64,000 nt of DNA from Pyxidicoccus caerfyrddinensis (GCF_010894405.1 NZ_JAAIYA010000001.1:679065-743064); one strand, 5' to 3'; positions 51,585 to 60,726 are shown, counted from the stretch's first letter. Made by a program: numbers and translations. Notes: a model not told the origin generated them from the sequence alone.

Positions 51585-51640
51585 TGCCGTCGCGGGTTTC
51601 GGGCACCCCGTGCCCACGGGTTCAAATCCTGTCTTCCGAT
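51585..51640 (+). other. tRNA 3' end fragment, likely attachment site
   Basis: 51616-51632 folds as a T arm: ACGGG, loop TTCAAAT, CCTGT. It is followed by CTTCCGA (51633-51639), the 3' acceptor strand, and T at 51640. Just before it, GGGCAC-CCC-GTGCCC (51601-51615) forms a 6-bp hairpin like the long variable arm of class II tRNAs such as Leu or Ser. There is no matching 5' acceptor strand (TCGGAAG) within 90 bases upstream, so this is a fragment. tRNA 3' ends are the usual integration targets of islands and phages. Confidence 0.6.
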
Positions 51641-51761
51641 GTTCGCCGCTCGAAGCCCCCGCACCTGCAGGCATGAGCTCCCGGAGTCGAGAGGTGGACC
51701 TCAAGAACTCCGGGAGCTTCGCCACAGGTCTCGCGGGCTACACCACCGAAGGAGACCTCCC

Positions 51762-53387
51762 TCAGTCGCAGCCCTGAACGTCCTCGGTGACGAAGCCGTT
51801 CTTCGATGAGATGCGGCGGTCGTAGCAGGCGCCGTTCTCCGTCAACTGGTAGCGGTGGGTGGACGTTCCCACCGCGTTCCGCTGCGCACGCGGCACGCCC
51901 AGGTTGTAGGCGGCCTCGCCCGTGTAGACATCGGTGAACTTCCGGCGTGCCTGAGCGGAAGAGCCTCGCATGGTGCTCGCATCCTCCGAGTCGCTGACAG
52001 TGATGGTCGTGCTCAGCCGGTTCTCGGCGTTGATGCCGACGAGCCCATCGAGCACGAAGCGCTTCTCGGAGCGGCTCACCGTCGGAAGGCTGCCAGGGCT
52101 GTAGGCGATGACGGTGCTGGAATCACTCCAGGACGCCGTGAGCTGATCCGGATTCTCCTGGTCGCCCACCCAGCGGTGCATGCTCGAGTTGGAGACGGAC
52201 TGCTCCACTGCGGTCACCACCCTCCCCTTCGGCGTCTGGACATAGCCGGAGATCCGCAGGTGATGGCTGCCCCGCGTGTCCACCTGGTTCCAGCCATCCA
52301 CCACCGAGTGCCCCGACTCATTGGCCACCGGCCCCACCTCATGCGTCAGCAGCCCACCCGTCACCCGTGCATTGCCCGAGGCGCGCCAGACGAGCACGCT
52401 CGTCGGCAAGTCCCACCCGGGCCGGCCCTCGGGGACCCCCAGCACCGACACCTTCACCTGGTGCGGCTGGCCGTCGGTCAGCAGGCCGGCGAAGGGCGTG
52501 AGGTCATAGCGGATGGGGCGCACGTCGAAGGCGCGCGGCGCCGGCAGCGTGTACCAGAGGAACGGGTTGGACCAGCCACCCGTGTAGACATGCGGGAAGG
52601 GCATGGCGATGCCGGCCACCCTGCCATCCACTTCAATCTGCACCTCGCGGTACGGGCCGTCATCCGCCGGGCACGAGTACGGCACCACCGTCGGCGCGGT
52701 GATGTACCAGAACTCCTCGCAGCCTCCGCCCGAGCCCGTCGCATACACCTCGGCCACGAGCCGCTCCGTGTTCTTCGGCACCGTCACCTCGCCAAGGATC
52801 GCACTGCCCTCGCGGTGCGGGTTGGACAGCGGCAGCACGTCGCTGGCCGTGTCCGCCGCCTTGTAGCGGCCCTGCGCCGGGTAGAACGTCAGGTACACCT
52901 GCACGTCCAGCACGCCGGTGTAGGTCTCGTTGACCACGTTGCCAATCAGCATCCACACGGACTGGGGCTTCGAGAGCAGCGGCGCGTAGTCGGTGACGTC
53001 CTTCTCCACCGCCCACTGGATGCCGTCGCGGGACGGCTCCGGCGTGGACGTCTTGAAGATGGCGACCCCGCCCACCTCCAGGTGCCCGAGCCGGTCGTAC
53101 TGCACGCCCTGCACCTTGCCCTCCATGCGCAGCACCACCTTGTTCCACGGACCGGGGCAGCCCGCGGGCGGGGTGAAGGTGCTGGTGTACGGCGTGAAGT
53201 CGTCGAACTGCTCGTCGACGATCTTCACCGTGCACGACGGCGTCGCGGGCTTTTCCACCGGACGGACGGCGGTGCGGGGGTCGTCCCAGTCGGTGCCGAA
53301 CTCGGGAGGCGGCTCGGCGGCATACGCGGGGGACATCGCGCCGAGCGCGAGGCCCGTCGCAGCGAAAACAGCGGTGAGACGTGTCAC
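51762..53387 (-). CDS. Secreted peptide-N-glycosidase A-like protein (PNGase A)
   Basis: 541 residues with a signal peptide (VFAATGLALGAMSPAYA). The N-terminal domain matches the peptide N-acetyl-glucosaminyl asparagine amidase A fold: KIVDEQFDDFTPYTSTFTPP, PGPWNKVVLRMEGKVQGVQY, DRLGHLEVGGVAIFKTSTPE. PNGase A removes intact N-glycans from glycoproteins. Bacterial members are sparse, and this one has about ten cysteines and a C-terminal half with Ser/Thr-rich strands. It may act on eukaryotic or prey glycoproteins outside the cell. The tRNA fragment and IS remnant lie just upstream of its 3' end. Confidence 0.88.
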   Translation of the reverse strand: MTRLTAVFAATGLALGAMSPAYAAEPPPEFGTDWDDPRTAVRPVEKPATPSCTVKIVDEQFDDFTPYTSTFTPPAGCPGPWNKVVLRMEGKVQGVQYDRLGHLEVGGVAIFKTSTPEPSRDGIQWAVEKDVTDYAPLLSKPQSVWMLIGNVVNETYTGVLDVQVYLTFYPAQGRYKAADTASDVLPLSNPHREGSAILGEVTVPKNTERLVAEVYATGSGGGCEEFWYITAPTVVPYSCPADDGPYREVQIEVDGRVAGIAMPFPHVYTGGWSNPFLWYTLPAPRAFDVRPIRYDLTPFAGLLTDGQPHQVKVSVLGVPEGRPGWDLPTSVLVWRASGNARVTGGLLTHEVGPVANESGHSVVDGWNQVDTRGSHHLRISGYVQTPKGRVVTAVEQSVSNSSMHRWVGDQENPDQLTASWSDSSTVIAYSPGSLPTVSRSEKRFVLDGLVGINAENRLSTTITVSDSEDASTMRGSSAQARRKFTDVYTGEAAYNLGVPRAQRNAVGTSTHRYQLTENGACYDRRISSKNGFVTEDVQGCD

Positions 53388-53628
53388 AGGTATCTCCAGG
53401 GCAGCGAGGAGGGCGCGCAGCCTAGCAGCCCTCTGGAGAAGTCACCGTGTCACTGTTGGAACTCGCTGGCGCGAGACCCGTCGCCAAGCCCCATCAGGAC
53501 TCACCCGACCTCCCAGAAATCCCGGAGGCAGACACGAGAGGGATTGAGGGTCGGAGTCGAAGGAGACACCCTCGATTTCAGCGGGGAGTGTCTTCCCTTG
53601 CGCCCGCCGGAAATGATGGAGTCCGCGC

Positions 53629-53883
53629 ATGCTCGAAATCCTCGCCATCGTTGCGCTGTGCAAGAAACTCGCGGCCATCGCCAAGGAGAAGGGACGTTCC
53701 GCCGGCTGGGCGGCACTGGGTGCCCTCTTCTGGTTCATGGGTGAAGTCGTCGGCGAAATCATGGGCCTCGGGCTGGGCGGCTACCTCGTCGCCATCGCCT
53801 TCGCCTGCATCGGCGCCTTCGTCGCGCACACCATCGTCAAGGCGCTGCCGGAAGCGCCCGTCGCCGTCACCCCGAGCCTGTAG
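53629..53883 (+). CDS. Small inner-membrane protein
   Basis: 84 residues with two hydrophobic segments (ILAIVALCKKLAAIA and WAALGALFWFMGEVVGEIMG followed by YLVAIAFACIGAFVAHTIV), probably two or three membrane passes. TGGAG lies seven bases before the ATG. Common small membrane proteins of this size have no known activity. It converges with the next gene, with nine bases between ends. Confidence 0.75.
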   Translation: MLEILAIVALCKKLAAIAKEKGRSAGWAALGALFWFMGEVVGEIMGLGLGGYLVAIAFACIGAFVAHTIVKALPEAPVAVTPSL

Positions 53884-53892
53884 CCGGCTCGC

Positions 53893-54348
53893 TCAAGGCG
53901 CCGCGGATGCGTCCGCCGCGGCGCGCATGAAGACGACGACGCCCAGCACGATTCCGACCACCGAGAGCCCAATCGCAATCAGGTCCAGCTTCAGCCCGTG
54001 CCGGCCCCGCTTGTCGTTGACGGCCATCGACACGAGGTCGATGCCCGCCAGCAGAATGGCCACCAGCCCCAGCGGCGCGCACGCGAGGGAGATGAAGCTC
54101 AGGATTCCCGCGGAGACGGCCAGCCACGAGCCACCCAGGCCCCCCGTCCGGCGCGCGCAGTCCGGGCAGAACCGCTCGGTTCCCCGGACCACCGTGCATT
54201 CAGGACACGTGAAGGTGCCGCAGCGCTCGCATACGGCGTCCGCCACACGCTCCGGGTGACGAGGGCACTGGGCTTCGGGCGGGGAATCGGTCGACTCGGT
54301 CAACTCAAGCTCTCCGGTGCGGCACTGTTCGGACCATCGTAGCGCCAT
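53893..54348 (-). CDS. Zinc-ribbon/B-box-like membrane protein
   Basis: 151 residues from ATG 54348. The first third holds a Cys/His cluster, CPRHPERVADAVCERCGTF then TCPECTVVRGTERFCPDCAR, consistent with a B-box-like or double zinc knuckle. Two transmembrane helices follow (WLAVSAGILSFISLACAPLG, LIAIGLSVVGIVLGVVVFMR), so the zinc part faces the cytoplasm. Proteins of this type are common in myxobacteria and unannotated. Upstream codons from 54420 are Arg-rich and not used. Confidence 0.8.
   Translation of the reverse strand: MALRWSEQCRTGELELTESTDSPPEAQCPRHPERVADAVCERCGTFTCPECTVVRGTERFCPDCARRTGGLGGSWLAVSAGILSFISLACAPLGLVAILLAGIDLVSMAVNDKRGRHGLKLDLIAIGLSVVGIVLGVVVFMRAAADASAAP
53898..53924. 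terminator. Hairpin at the end of convergent small genes
   Basis: Nine-base-pair stem GCGCCGCGG with CCGCGGCGC around a 9-base loop, inside the last codons of the zinc-ribbon gene and just past the end of the plus-strand small membrane gene. Could serve both, although it also encodes Ala-rich residues. Confidence 0.45.
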
Positions 54349-54454
54349 TGCCGTGCGACGGCCGAAGCTGACTGCTCGCACTCCAGGCCGCCTTCGCTGG
54401 GTGGGTCGCGCAGTTCCCACCCAGCGGGCCCGGAGGCGGTGTTAGAAGTGGCGC

Positions 54455-55693
54455 ATGTCGACGCCCTTCCCCTCCGTCGCCTACCTCACCGACGTGGAGG
54501 GACTCTGGAAGAAGCTGACCAGCTTCTGTCAGGACAACCCGCTCGTGTCCCTGGAGGACGGGGACCGCCTGGTGGTGCGCCCGGGTGTGACGTTCGTCTT
54601 CGGCGGAGACGCCATCGACCGGGGCCCCGACGGACGCCGCGTGGTGCGCACGCTCCTGGAGGCCCGACGCCGGCAGCCGTCCCAGGTGGTGCTGCTCGCG
54701 GGCAACCGGGACATCAACAAGCTCCGGCTGGTGCGCGAGCTGCGCGGCCACCCGCTCGCACGGACGCCTCCGGAGATACAGAGCGCTCCCCGCCCCGTAC
54801 TCCTCCGGTGGATTTTCGAGAACACCATGGGTGCGCGTGGCGCCTTCGAGTTCCGCAAGGCAGAGCTGGCCCGCTCCGGTGACACCATCACCGACGAGGA
54901 CGTCGTCGACAGCTACCTCGAGGACCTCGGGCCCGGGGGCGCGCTGCGCGAGTACCTCTCCGCCTGTCAGCTCACCCACCGCGTCGGCAAGACTCTCTTT
55001 CTCCACGGCGGGCTGCACGAGGACAGCCTCGGCATGGTGCCCTCCCGGGAGCGCGTGGACGGCGTGGACGCCTGGGGCGAGGCCCTCAACGTGTGGTACC
55101 GCGACCAGCTCGCGGCCTTCGCGGAGGAGCGCCTCGACGCGGACGGCAAACCCGCGTGGGAGCCCGTCATCGCCTATCAGGCCCCCACTCCGGGAAGGCG
55201 TCTCAACACCGCCAGCGTCGTGTACGGGCGCATGGCCAATGAGCTCAACCACCCCGGCCTGCCCTCCCCCGAGCTCATCGAGACGCTCACCCGCGCGGGC
55301 ATCCACCGGCTCGTGGTGGGGCACACGCCCAGCGGCGACTGCCCCTCGCTGCTGCGCGACGACTCCTTCGAGCTCCTCCTCGCGGACAACTCCTATGGCC
55401 GGGTGGAGGGCGCCTCGCGCGTGCTCCTCGGCGACGACCGCGTCCTCGTGGAGGGCGACGTGAAGCTGGACGATGGACGGCTGGAGCGGCTCCGCTTCGA
55501 GCACGCGCTCGGTGACACCTCAAGCCCCATCGGCCGGCAGCTCCTCGACACCGGGCAGCTGGTGAAGGGACCGCTCCAGAGCGGAGAGTGGCTGCTGTTC
55601 CGCGCGCTCCCGGAGTTCCGCGTCGAGCAGCTCGCGGTGGACCCGAGCACCCTCGCGGGACGAGCCCTGGGCCCCGCGCGCGCCGCGCCCTGA
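54455..55693 (+). CDS. Metallophosphoesterase
   Basis: 412-residue soluble protein of the calcineurin-like phosphoesterase superfamily. Metal-binding motifs in order are AYLTDVEG (Asp), FVFGGDAIDRGPDG (Gly-Asp-x-x-Asp-Arg), LLAGNRDINKLRL (Gly-Asn-Arg-Asp), TLFLHGGLHED (His) and RLVVGHTPSGDCPS (Gly-His). The first motif has Asp-x-Glu rather than Asp-x-His, but the other four are canonical. The long insert (Ala/Arg-rich, residues 100-200) is unusual for small diadenosine hydrolases. Substrate unknown; it might cleave dinucleoside polyphosphates or phosphoproteins. Divergent from the zinc-ribbon gene with about 100 bases between starts. Confidence 0.85.
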   Translation: MSTPFPSVAYLTDVEGLWKKLTSFCQDNPLVSLEDGDRLVVRPGVTFVFGGDAIDRGPDGRRVVRTLLEARRRQPSQVVLLAGNRDINKLRLVRELRGHPLARTPPEIQSAPRPVLLRWIFENTMGARGAFEFRKAELARSGDTITDEDVVDSYLEDLGPGGALREYLSACQLTHRVGKTLFLHGGLHEDSLGMVPSRERVDGVDAWGEALNVWYRDQLAAFAEERLDADGKPAWEPVIAYQAPTPGRRLNTASVVYGRMANELNHPGLPSPELIETLTRAGIHRLVVGHTPSGDCPSLLRDDSFELLLADNSYGRVEGASRVLLGDDRVLVEGDVKLDDGRLERLRFEHALGDTSSPIGRQLLDTGQLVKGPLQSGEWLLFRALPEFRVEQLAVDPSTLAGRALGPARAAP

Positions 55694-55813
55694 GCGCCGG
55701 GGCCCGCCGTTCAGGCGCCAGGCCGCCCGTCAGATGGAGGTGCGAGCAGCGGACGCGCGGTGTTAGAGCCGTCCCGTCACGCATCACCTCGCCCGCTCCA
55801 GCATCAAAGCCCC

Positions 55814-57382
55814 ATGCCCCAGTTCCACTCCCGTTTCGTCGAAGCCACCCCCGGGGACCCGCTCAGCGACCGCCGTCCGCGGCAGGTGCAGGGCGCGCTC
55901 TGGTCCCGGGTCTCGCCGACGCCCGTGTCCGCGCCCCGGATGATTGCCTGGTCGCCCGAGGTGGCACGGATGCTGGGGCTGGACGAGGCCACGCTCCAGT
56001 CCCCCGAGACGGCGAAGGTGCTGGCCGGCAACGCGCTCTGGCCGGGCATGGACCCGTACGCCGCCAACTACGGCGGGCATCAGTTCGGCCGCTGGGCCGG
56101 GCAGCTCGGGGACGGCCGCGCCATCGTCCTCGGCGAGCTGGTGACGCCGGACGGCACGCGTCAGGAATTGCAGCTCAAGGGCGCGGGCCCCACGCCCTAC
56201 TCCCGCCGCGCCGATGGCCGCGCGGTGCTCCGCTCGTCCATCCGTGAGTTCCTCTGCAGCGAGGCGATGCACCACCTCGGCGTGCCCACCACGCGCGCGC
56301 TGTCGCTGGTGGCCACGGGTGACTCCGTCATCCGGGACATGTTCTACGACGGCAACCCCGAGGCCGAGCCCGGCGCCATCGTCTGCCGCGTCGCCCCCAC
56401 CTTCCTGCGCTTCGGCAACTTCGAGCTGCCCACGAGCCGCGAGGACGCAGGGCTCTTGAAGCAGTTGGCGGACTACACGGTGACGCAGTTCTTCCCGGAG
56501 CTCGGCGCGCCGTCGAAGGAGACGTACGCGGCCTTCTACCGCGAAGTCTCGCGTCGTACGGCGAAGCTCATCGCGCACTGGCAGGCCGTCGGCTTCGTGC
56601 ACGGCGTGATGAACACCGACAACATGTCCATCCTCGGGCTCACCATCGACTACGGCCCCTATGGCTGGGTGGACGACTTCAACCCCGGCTGGACGCCCAA
56701 CACCACGGACGCGGAGCAGCGGCGCTACCGGTTCGGCAACCAGCCCGCCATCGGCCTGTGGAACGTGCAGCGGCTGGGCACCGCGCTGTTCCCTCTCTTC
56801 GAGGACAATGAATCCGTCGTCGAAGCGGGCCTGCTCGAATACCAGCGCGCCTTCGAGGCGGAGGCCGGCCAGCGCTTCGCGGCGAAGCTGGGGCTGTCCT
56901 CCCTGAAGGACGAGGCGGACGTCGAGCTCGTGAATCAGTGCTTCGCGTGGCTCGCGGCGGAGGAGACGGACATGACGCGTTTCTTCCGCGCCCTCTCCTC
57001 CGTGGTGACGATGCCGGCGGCGCCCACGGGCCTGCCCCCGGTGGTGCGCGAGACGTTCTACGGCGAGGTGCCCGAGGCGCACGTGGCGAAGGGCGTCGAG
57101 TGGCTCGCGGCCTGGTGGCATCGCACACGGCGCGAGGACGCGCCCCCGGCCGAGCTGGCGCGGCGCCTGGACGCGGTGAATCCGAAGTACGTCCTGCGCA
57201 ACTGGCTCGCCCAGGAGGCCATCGACGCCGCGCACGCGGGGGACGACTCGAAGGTCCTCACGCTGCTCGACGTGATGCGGCGGCCCTTCGAGGACCAGCC
57301 CGGGCGCGAGCACTACGCGGAGAAGCGTCCGGACTGGGCGCGCTCGAAGCCGGGGTGCTCTGCACTCTCGTGCAGCTCGTAG
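55814..57382 (+). CDS. selO: Protein adenylyltransferase SelO
   Basis: 522 residues from ATG 55814 (MPQFHSRFVEATPGDPLSDR), SelO family pseudokinase that transfers AMP from ATP to Ser/Thr/Tyr of proteins. Diagnostic motifs: ANYGGHQFGRWAGQLGDGRA, GAGPTPYSRRADGRAVLRSS, the NTDNMSILGLTIDYGPYGW metal/nucleotide site, and the conserved C-terminal LSCSS. In E. coli the enzyme responds to oxidative stress and the C-terminal Cys forms a regulatory disulfide; the same Ser-Cys-Ser-Ser tail is kept here. The next gene starts 27 bases downstream on the same strand, so they likely share a transcript. Confidence 0.96.
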   Translation: MPQFHSRFVEATPGDPLSDRRPRQVQGALWSRVSPTPVSAPRMIAWSPEVARMLGLDEATLQSPETAKVLAGNALWPGMDPYAANYGGHQFGRWAGQLGDGRAIVLGELVTPDGTRQELQLKGAGPTPYSRRADGRAVLRSSIREFLCSEAMHHLGVPTTRALSLVATGDSVIRDMFYDGNPEAEPGAIVCRVAPTFLRFGNFELPTSREDAGLLKQLADYTVTQFFPELGAPSKETYAAFYREVSRRTAKLIAHWQAVGFVHGVMNTDNMSILGLTIDYGPYGWVDDFNPGWTPNTTDAEQRRYRFGNQPAIGLWNVQRLGTALFPLFEDNESVVEAGLLEYQRAFEAEAGQRFAAKLGLSSLKDEADVELVNQCFAWLAAEETDMTRFFRALSSVVTMPAAPTGLPPVVRETFYGEVPEAHVAKGVEWLAAWWHRTRREDAPPAELARRLDAVNPKYVLRNWLAQEAIDAAHAGDDSKVLTLLDVMRRPFEDQPGREHYAEKRPDWARSKPGCSALSCSS

Positions 57383-57409
57383 CCGGCGTGTCATTCTCGC
57401 GGGAGCCCC

Positions 57410-58465
57410 ATGTCCTCCCGCACATCCCCCCTCTCCATCCCCGAGCTCGTGCGCATCAAACCCGGCGCGCTGGACCGGCTCGGCGTCTACCTGGCCCGGG
57501 CCGGACACCGGCGCATCGCCCTGCTGGTGAGCGCCGGGATGCACGGCACGCTGGAGCAGCGCCTGCGCACGGGCCTCGAGCGGGAGGGCGTCACCGTCCT
57601 GCGCCGTGAAGAGGTGGACGAGGCGAGCTTCGAGCGGGCCACCGCGCTGTTCGCCGGCCTGCCCGGAGGCTGTCAGGCCCTGGTGGGCGTCGGCGGCGGT
57701 CGGGCCCTGGACGTCGCCCGGTACGTGGCCTTCCTCGCGGGCCTGCCGTACCTCGCGGTGCCGACGTCCCTGTCGAATGACGGCTTCTGCAGTCCCCGGT
57801 CGAGCCTCACGCAGGGCGGCCACCGCCGCTCGCTGCGCGCGGCGATGCCTTCCGGCGTCGTCGTGGACACGGAGGTCTGCCTCCAGGCGCCGGCCCCCTT
57901 GTGGTGGTCCGGCGTGGGCGACCTCGTCGCGAAGGTGACGGCCATCGCCGACTGGAAGCGCGCGTTCCATGCCCGGGGCACGCCCGTGAATGACTTCGCG
58001 GCCCTGCTCTCGGACGCCACCGTCTTCCAATTCATGGCGAGGCCCGTGAAGGACCTGGAGGGCGTCCGCCTCCTGGCCACGGCCCTCATGCTCAACGGAG
58101 TGGCCATGGAGGTGAGCGGCTCGTCACGTCCGGCGAGCGGCAGCGAGCACCTGCTGTCCCACGCGCTCGACACGGTGTCCGCGCGTCCCCGACTCCATGG
58201 GTTGCAGGTGGGCGTAGCGACCTATATCGTCAGCCGGCTGCAAGGCCAGGGGACGGAGCGGGTCGCCTCCGTCCTCGAGGCCACCGGATTCTGGCAAGGC
58301 ATCCGCGCGGACCCCTTCTCCCGCCGGGAGTGGCTCGACGCGGTGCGCCTCGCTCCGTCGCTCAAAGAAGACTTCTATACCGTGCTCTCGTCACGGGATT
58401 GTGCCTCTCAGGTCGAGGAAATCCTGAAAAACGACACGACATTGGAAGGCTGCTTCGGGGTCTGA
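57410..58465 (+). CDS. sn-Glycerol-1-phosphate dehydrogenase-like enzyme
   Basis: 351 residues of the iron-containing alcohol dehydrogenase superfamily, closest in pattern to AraM/EgsA glycerol-1-phosphate dehydrogenase: VGVGGGRALDVARY (NAD loop), AVPTSLSNDGFCSPRS, WWSGVGDLVAKVTAIADWKR (metal-ligand Asp) and GSEHLLSHALD (His ligands). Those enzymes reduce dihydroxyacetone phosphate to glycerol-1-phosphate, the archaeal lipid backbone stereoisomer. Myxobacteria make unusual ether lipids, so a lipid link is possible but unproved. The gene probably shares a transcript with selO. Confidence 0.85.
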   Translation: MSSRTSPLSIPELVRIKPGALDRLGVYLARAGHRRIALLVSAGMHGTLEQRLRTGLEREGVTVLRREEVDEASFERATALFAGLPGGCQALVGVGGGRALDVARYVAFLAGLPYLAVPTSLSNDGFCSPRSSLTQGGHRRSLRAAMPSGVVVDTEVCLQAPAPLWWSGVGDLVAKVTAIADWKRAFHARGTPVNDFAALLSDATVFQFMARPVKDLEGVRLLATALMLNGVAMEVSGSSRPASGSEHLLSHALDTVSARPRLHGLQVGVATYIVSRLQGQGTERVASVLEATGFWQGIRADPFSRREWLDAVRLAPSLKEDFYTVLSSRDCASQVEEILKNDTTLEGCFGV

Positions 58466-58549
58466 GCAGGGGGATGTAGGCAAACCTGTCCCAGGATTCT
58501 CAGGTGGCGGGGAAGACCCATTTACAGAAGCACCCCTGGGAGTCGAGCA

Positions 58550-60685
58550 TTGGACAAAATGGATTCGCCCCGCTCGTTTCGCCAGCTCGCGCATCTCGGC
58601 GCGCTGGGCGCCGCGTTGTTCCTGGTGTTTGCCCATCCTTCCGTTGCCCAGGCCGCCGAGGCAGGCGCCCCCGTCCCCGTGCTCGAAGGGTGGCGCTACC
58701 GCTGGGGCGACTCGCCCATGGGTGCGGATGGCGTCCCCGTCTGGGCGAAGGACCCGGGCGCTCCGGAGGCCTGGCGCCCGACGCCGGCGCTGACAGATGT
58801 CCCGGGCCGTGGCGATCACACGTTCCTGTGGCTGCGCATCCCGGTGCCCGACGGCGGCTGGTCCGAGCCCGCGCTCTTCGTGGGCGAGATCTCCAGCGCC
58901 GTCGAGGCGTACGTGGACGGCCAGCGCATCTACACGAGCGGGAAGATGAGCCGCGCTGGCCGCGAGGTCTCGGAGAACCTCGCCTGGCACCTGATGCCGC
59001 TGCCGCGCTCGGCGCTCGGGAAGGAGCTGATGCTGCGCATCCAGTCCAGCGCGCCCAAAATCGGTGCGTCCCAGGACGCGAAGGTGGGCGCGCGCCATGA
59101 GCTGCTCGCCAACGTCACGCGCGAGGGCCAGGCGCCCTTCGTCATGGGCGTGCTCCTGCTCGCCGTGGCCGTCGGGGCGGGCGGGGCCTTCGCCGTGCAC
59201 TGGCGGCGGCGGATGCTCGCGGGGCTGGCCGTCTTCTCCGCCAGCGGCGGCACGATCCTGCTGGCCTTGAGCGGCCTGCCCGCGGCGCTCTGGGCGATGC
59301 CCGTCGCCGCGACGCGGGGCATGCTCCTGGGCATCTTCCTGCTGGCGGCCGGCCTGATGGCCTTCGTCTCGGACGCGCTGCTCGAGAACCGGCTGCGGTG
59401 GTTCTTCAAGCTGTCGGTGGTCTTCTCCTTCGTCTCCGGCGCCTGCGCCTTCGCGGCCGTCATCGACCTGGGCCTCGGCCAGCGGGTGCTGGTGGCGTTC
59501 ATGCCCGTCGCGCTGCTGATGCTGCTGGTGAGCTTCGGAGTCGCGGTGCGCGAGGCCTGGCGCGGCAACCCCGACGCCCGCCTCTTCGTCTCCGGGTTGT
59601 GCGTCCTCGTCGTGGCGCTCATCGTCACCGTGCTGCCCGTCCTTGGAGTGATGGAGAAGTCGCTCGGCAACGTGTCGCACTGGGGCTACCTGGCGCTGAC
59701 GCTGTCGCTCATCGCGGTGGTGGCGCGCCGCTCCATGGAAGTGGTCCGCGCGCTGGAGACGCACACCCGTCAGCTCGAGGAGCGCCAGGCGGAGGTGCGG
59801 ACACTGGCCGAGCGCATGGGCAGCGGCGCCGGCGAGCTCGCCACCGTGGTGCAGCAGCTGCGCTCGTCGAGCGACCAGCAGACCGAGGGCGTCAGCCGTC
59901 AGGCCGTCGCGCTCCAGGAGGCGGAGCAGACGGTGAAGGAGATCCGCCGCAGCTCGCAGATGACGGCGGAGAAGGCCGGTGCGCTGGCGGAGGCGTCCGA
60001 GAACGCCGAGCAGGTGGGCCGCGAGGGCATGGACGCCCTGGAGCGCACGCTGACGGACCTCGCGGCCATCCGCTCCGAGGTGTCCGAGATGGCGCGGCGC
60101 ATCCTCGCGCTGGATGACCAGACGCGCGAGGTCTCCAGCATCGTGGAGTCGGTGAAGGACCTGGCGGACCAGTCCAACATGCTGGCCATCAACGCCGCCA
60201 TCGAAGCGGCGCGCAGCGGCGAGAGCGGCAAGGGCTTCGGCGTGGTGGCGCGAGAGATGCGCGGCCTGGCGGACCAGTCCATCCGGGCCACGCACCGCAT
60301 CCGCGAGGTGCTCGACGGCGTGAGCACCAGCATGCGCGAGGCCGCGCGGAACAGTGAAAAAGGCGACGAGCGCGTCCGTCAGAGCCTCGACGCCGTGCGC
60401 ACCTCCAGCGCCCAGTTCCAACAGCTGGCCGTGCTCATCGCGGACACCAGCTCCAGCGTGCGGCAGATCTCCGCCGCCGTCAGTGCGCAGGACGCCGGCA
60501 CGCACCAGATGGCCACGGCCATCCAGGAGCTGTCCGGACAGATGCAGCGCACGCTGAAGACGGTGCAGGAGACCCAGGAGGCCACCCGCTCCGTCCAGGG
60601 CCTGGCGGAGAGCATGTCGGGCATGGCGAAGCAGACGCTCCGGGCCGACGGGGCTCCCGCGCCGCAGCAGGCCCAGGCCCGCTGA
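58550..60685 (+). CDS. Chemotaxis receptor with 7TMR-DISM sensor
   Basis: 711 residues, TTG start at 58550 chosen because GGGAG is seven bases ahead; ATG 58559 is an alternative. A signal peptide and a beta-sandwich outer domain (about 45-195: HTFLWLRIPVPDGGWSEPAL, AYVDGQRIYTSGKMS) precede seven hydrophobic helices (about 205-400), the 7TMR-DISM arrangement. A short coiled coil links to a methyl-accepting signalling domain with the hairpin tip VKDLADQSNMLAINAAIEAA and GESGKGFGVVAREMRGLADQ. No HAMP domain lies between. It should feed a Che or Frz-like pathway; the ligand is unknown. Confidence 0.9.
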   Translation: MDKMDSPRSFRQLAHLGALGAALFLVFAHPSVAQAAEAGAPVPVLEGWRYRWGDSPMGADGVPVWAKDPGAPEAWRPTPALTDVPGRGDHTFLWLRIPVPDGGWSEPALFVGEISSAVEAYVDGQRIYTSGKMSRAGREVSENLAWHLMPLPRSALGKELMLRIQSSAPKIGASQDAKVGARHELLANVTREGQAPFVMGVLLLAVAVGAGGAFAVHWRRRMLAGLAVFSASGGTILLALSGLPAALWAMPVAATRGMLLGIFLLAAGLMAFVSDALLENRLRWFFKLSVVFSFVSGACAFAAVIDLGLGQRVLVAFMPVALLMLLVSFGVAVREAWRGNPDARLFVSGLCVLVVALIVTVLPVLGVMEKSLGNVSHWGYLALTLSLIAVVARRSMEVVRALETHTRQLEERQAEVRTLAERMGSGAGELATVVQQLRSSSDQQTEGVSRQAVALQEAEQTVKEIRRSSQMTAEKAGALAEASENAEQVGREGMDALERTLTDLAAIRSEVSEMARRILALDDQTREVSSIVESVKDLADQSNMLAINAAIEAARSGESGKGFGVVAREMRGLADQSIRATHRIREVLDGVSTSMREAARNSEKGDERVRQSLDAVRTSSAQFQQLAVLIADTSSSVRQISAAVSAQDAGTHQMATAIQELSGQMQRTLKTVQETQEATRSVQGLAESMSGMAKQTLRADGAPAPQQAQAR

Positions 60686-60702
60686 GCCGGGTTCGAGGCG
60701 AA

Positions 60703-60726
60703 GCACCCGGCCACGCGGCCGGGTGC
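60703..60726. terminator. Bidirectional terminator between MCP and FHA genes
   Basis: Perfect 10-bp stem GCACCCGGCC with GGCCGGGTGC and a four-base loop, between convergent genes ending at 60685 and 60740. Confidence 0.75.

Noticed and set aside
51545..51640. A complete tRNA gene
   Set aside because: T arm and 3' acceptor strand are present, but no 5' acceptor strand or D arm can be found upstream.
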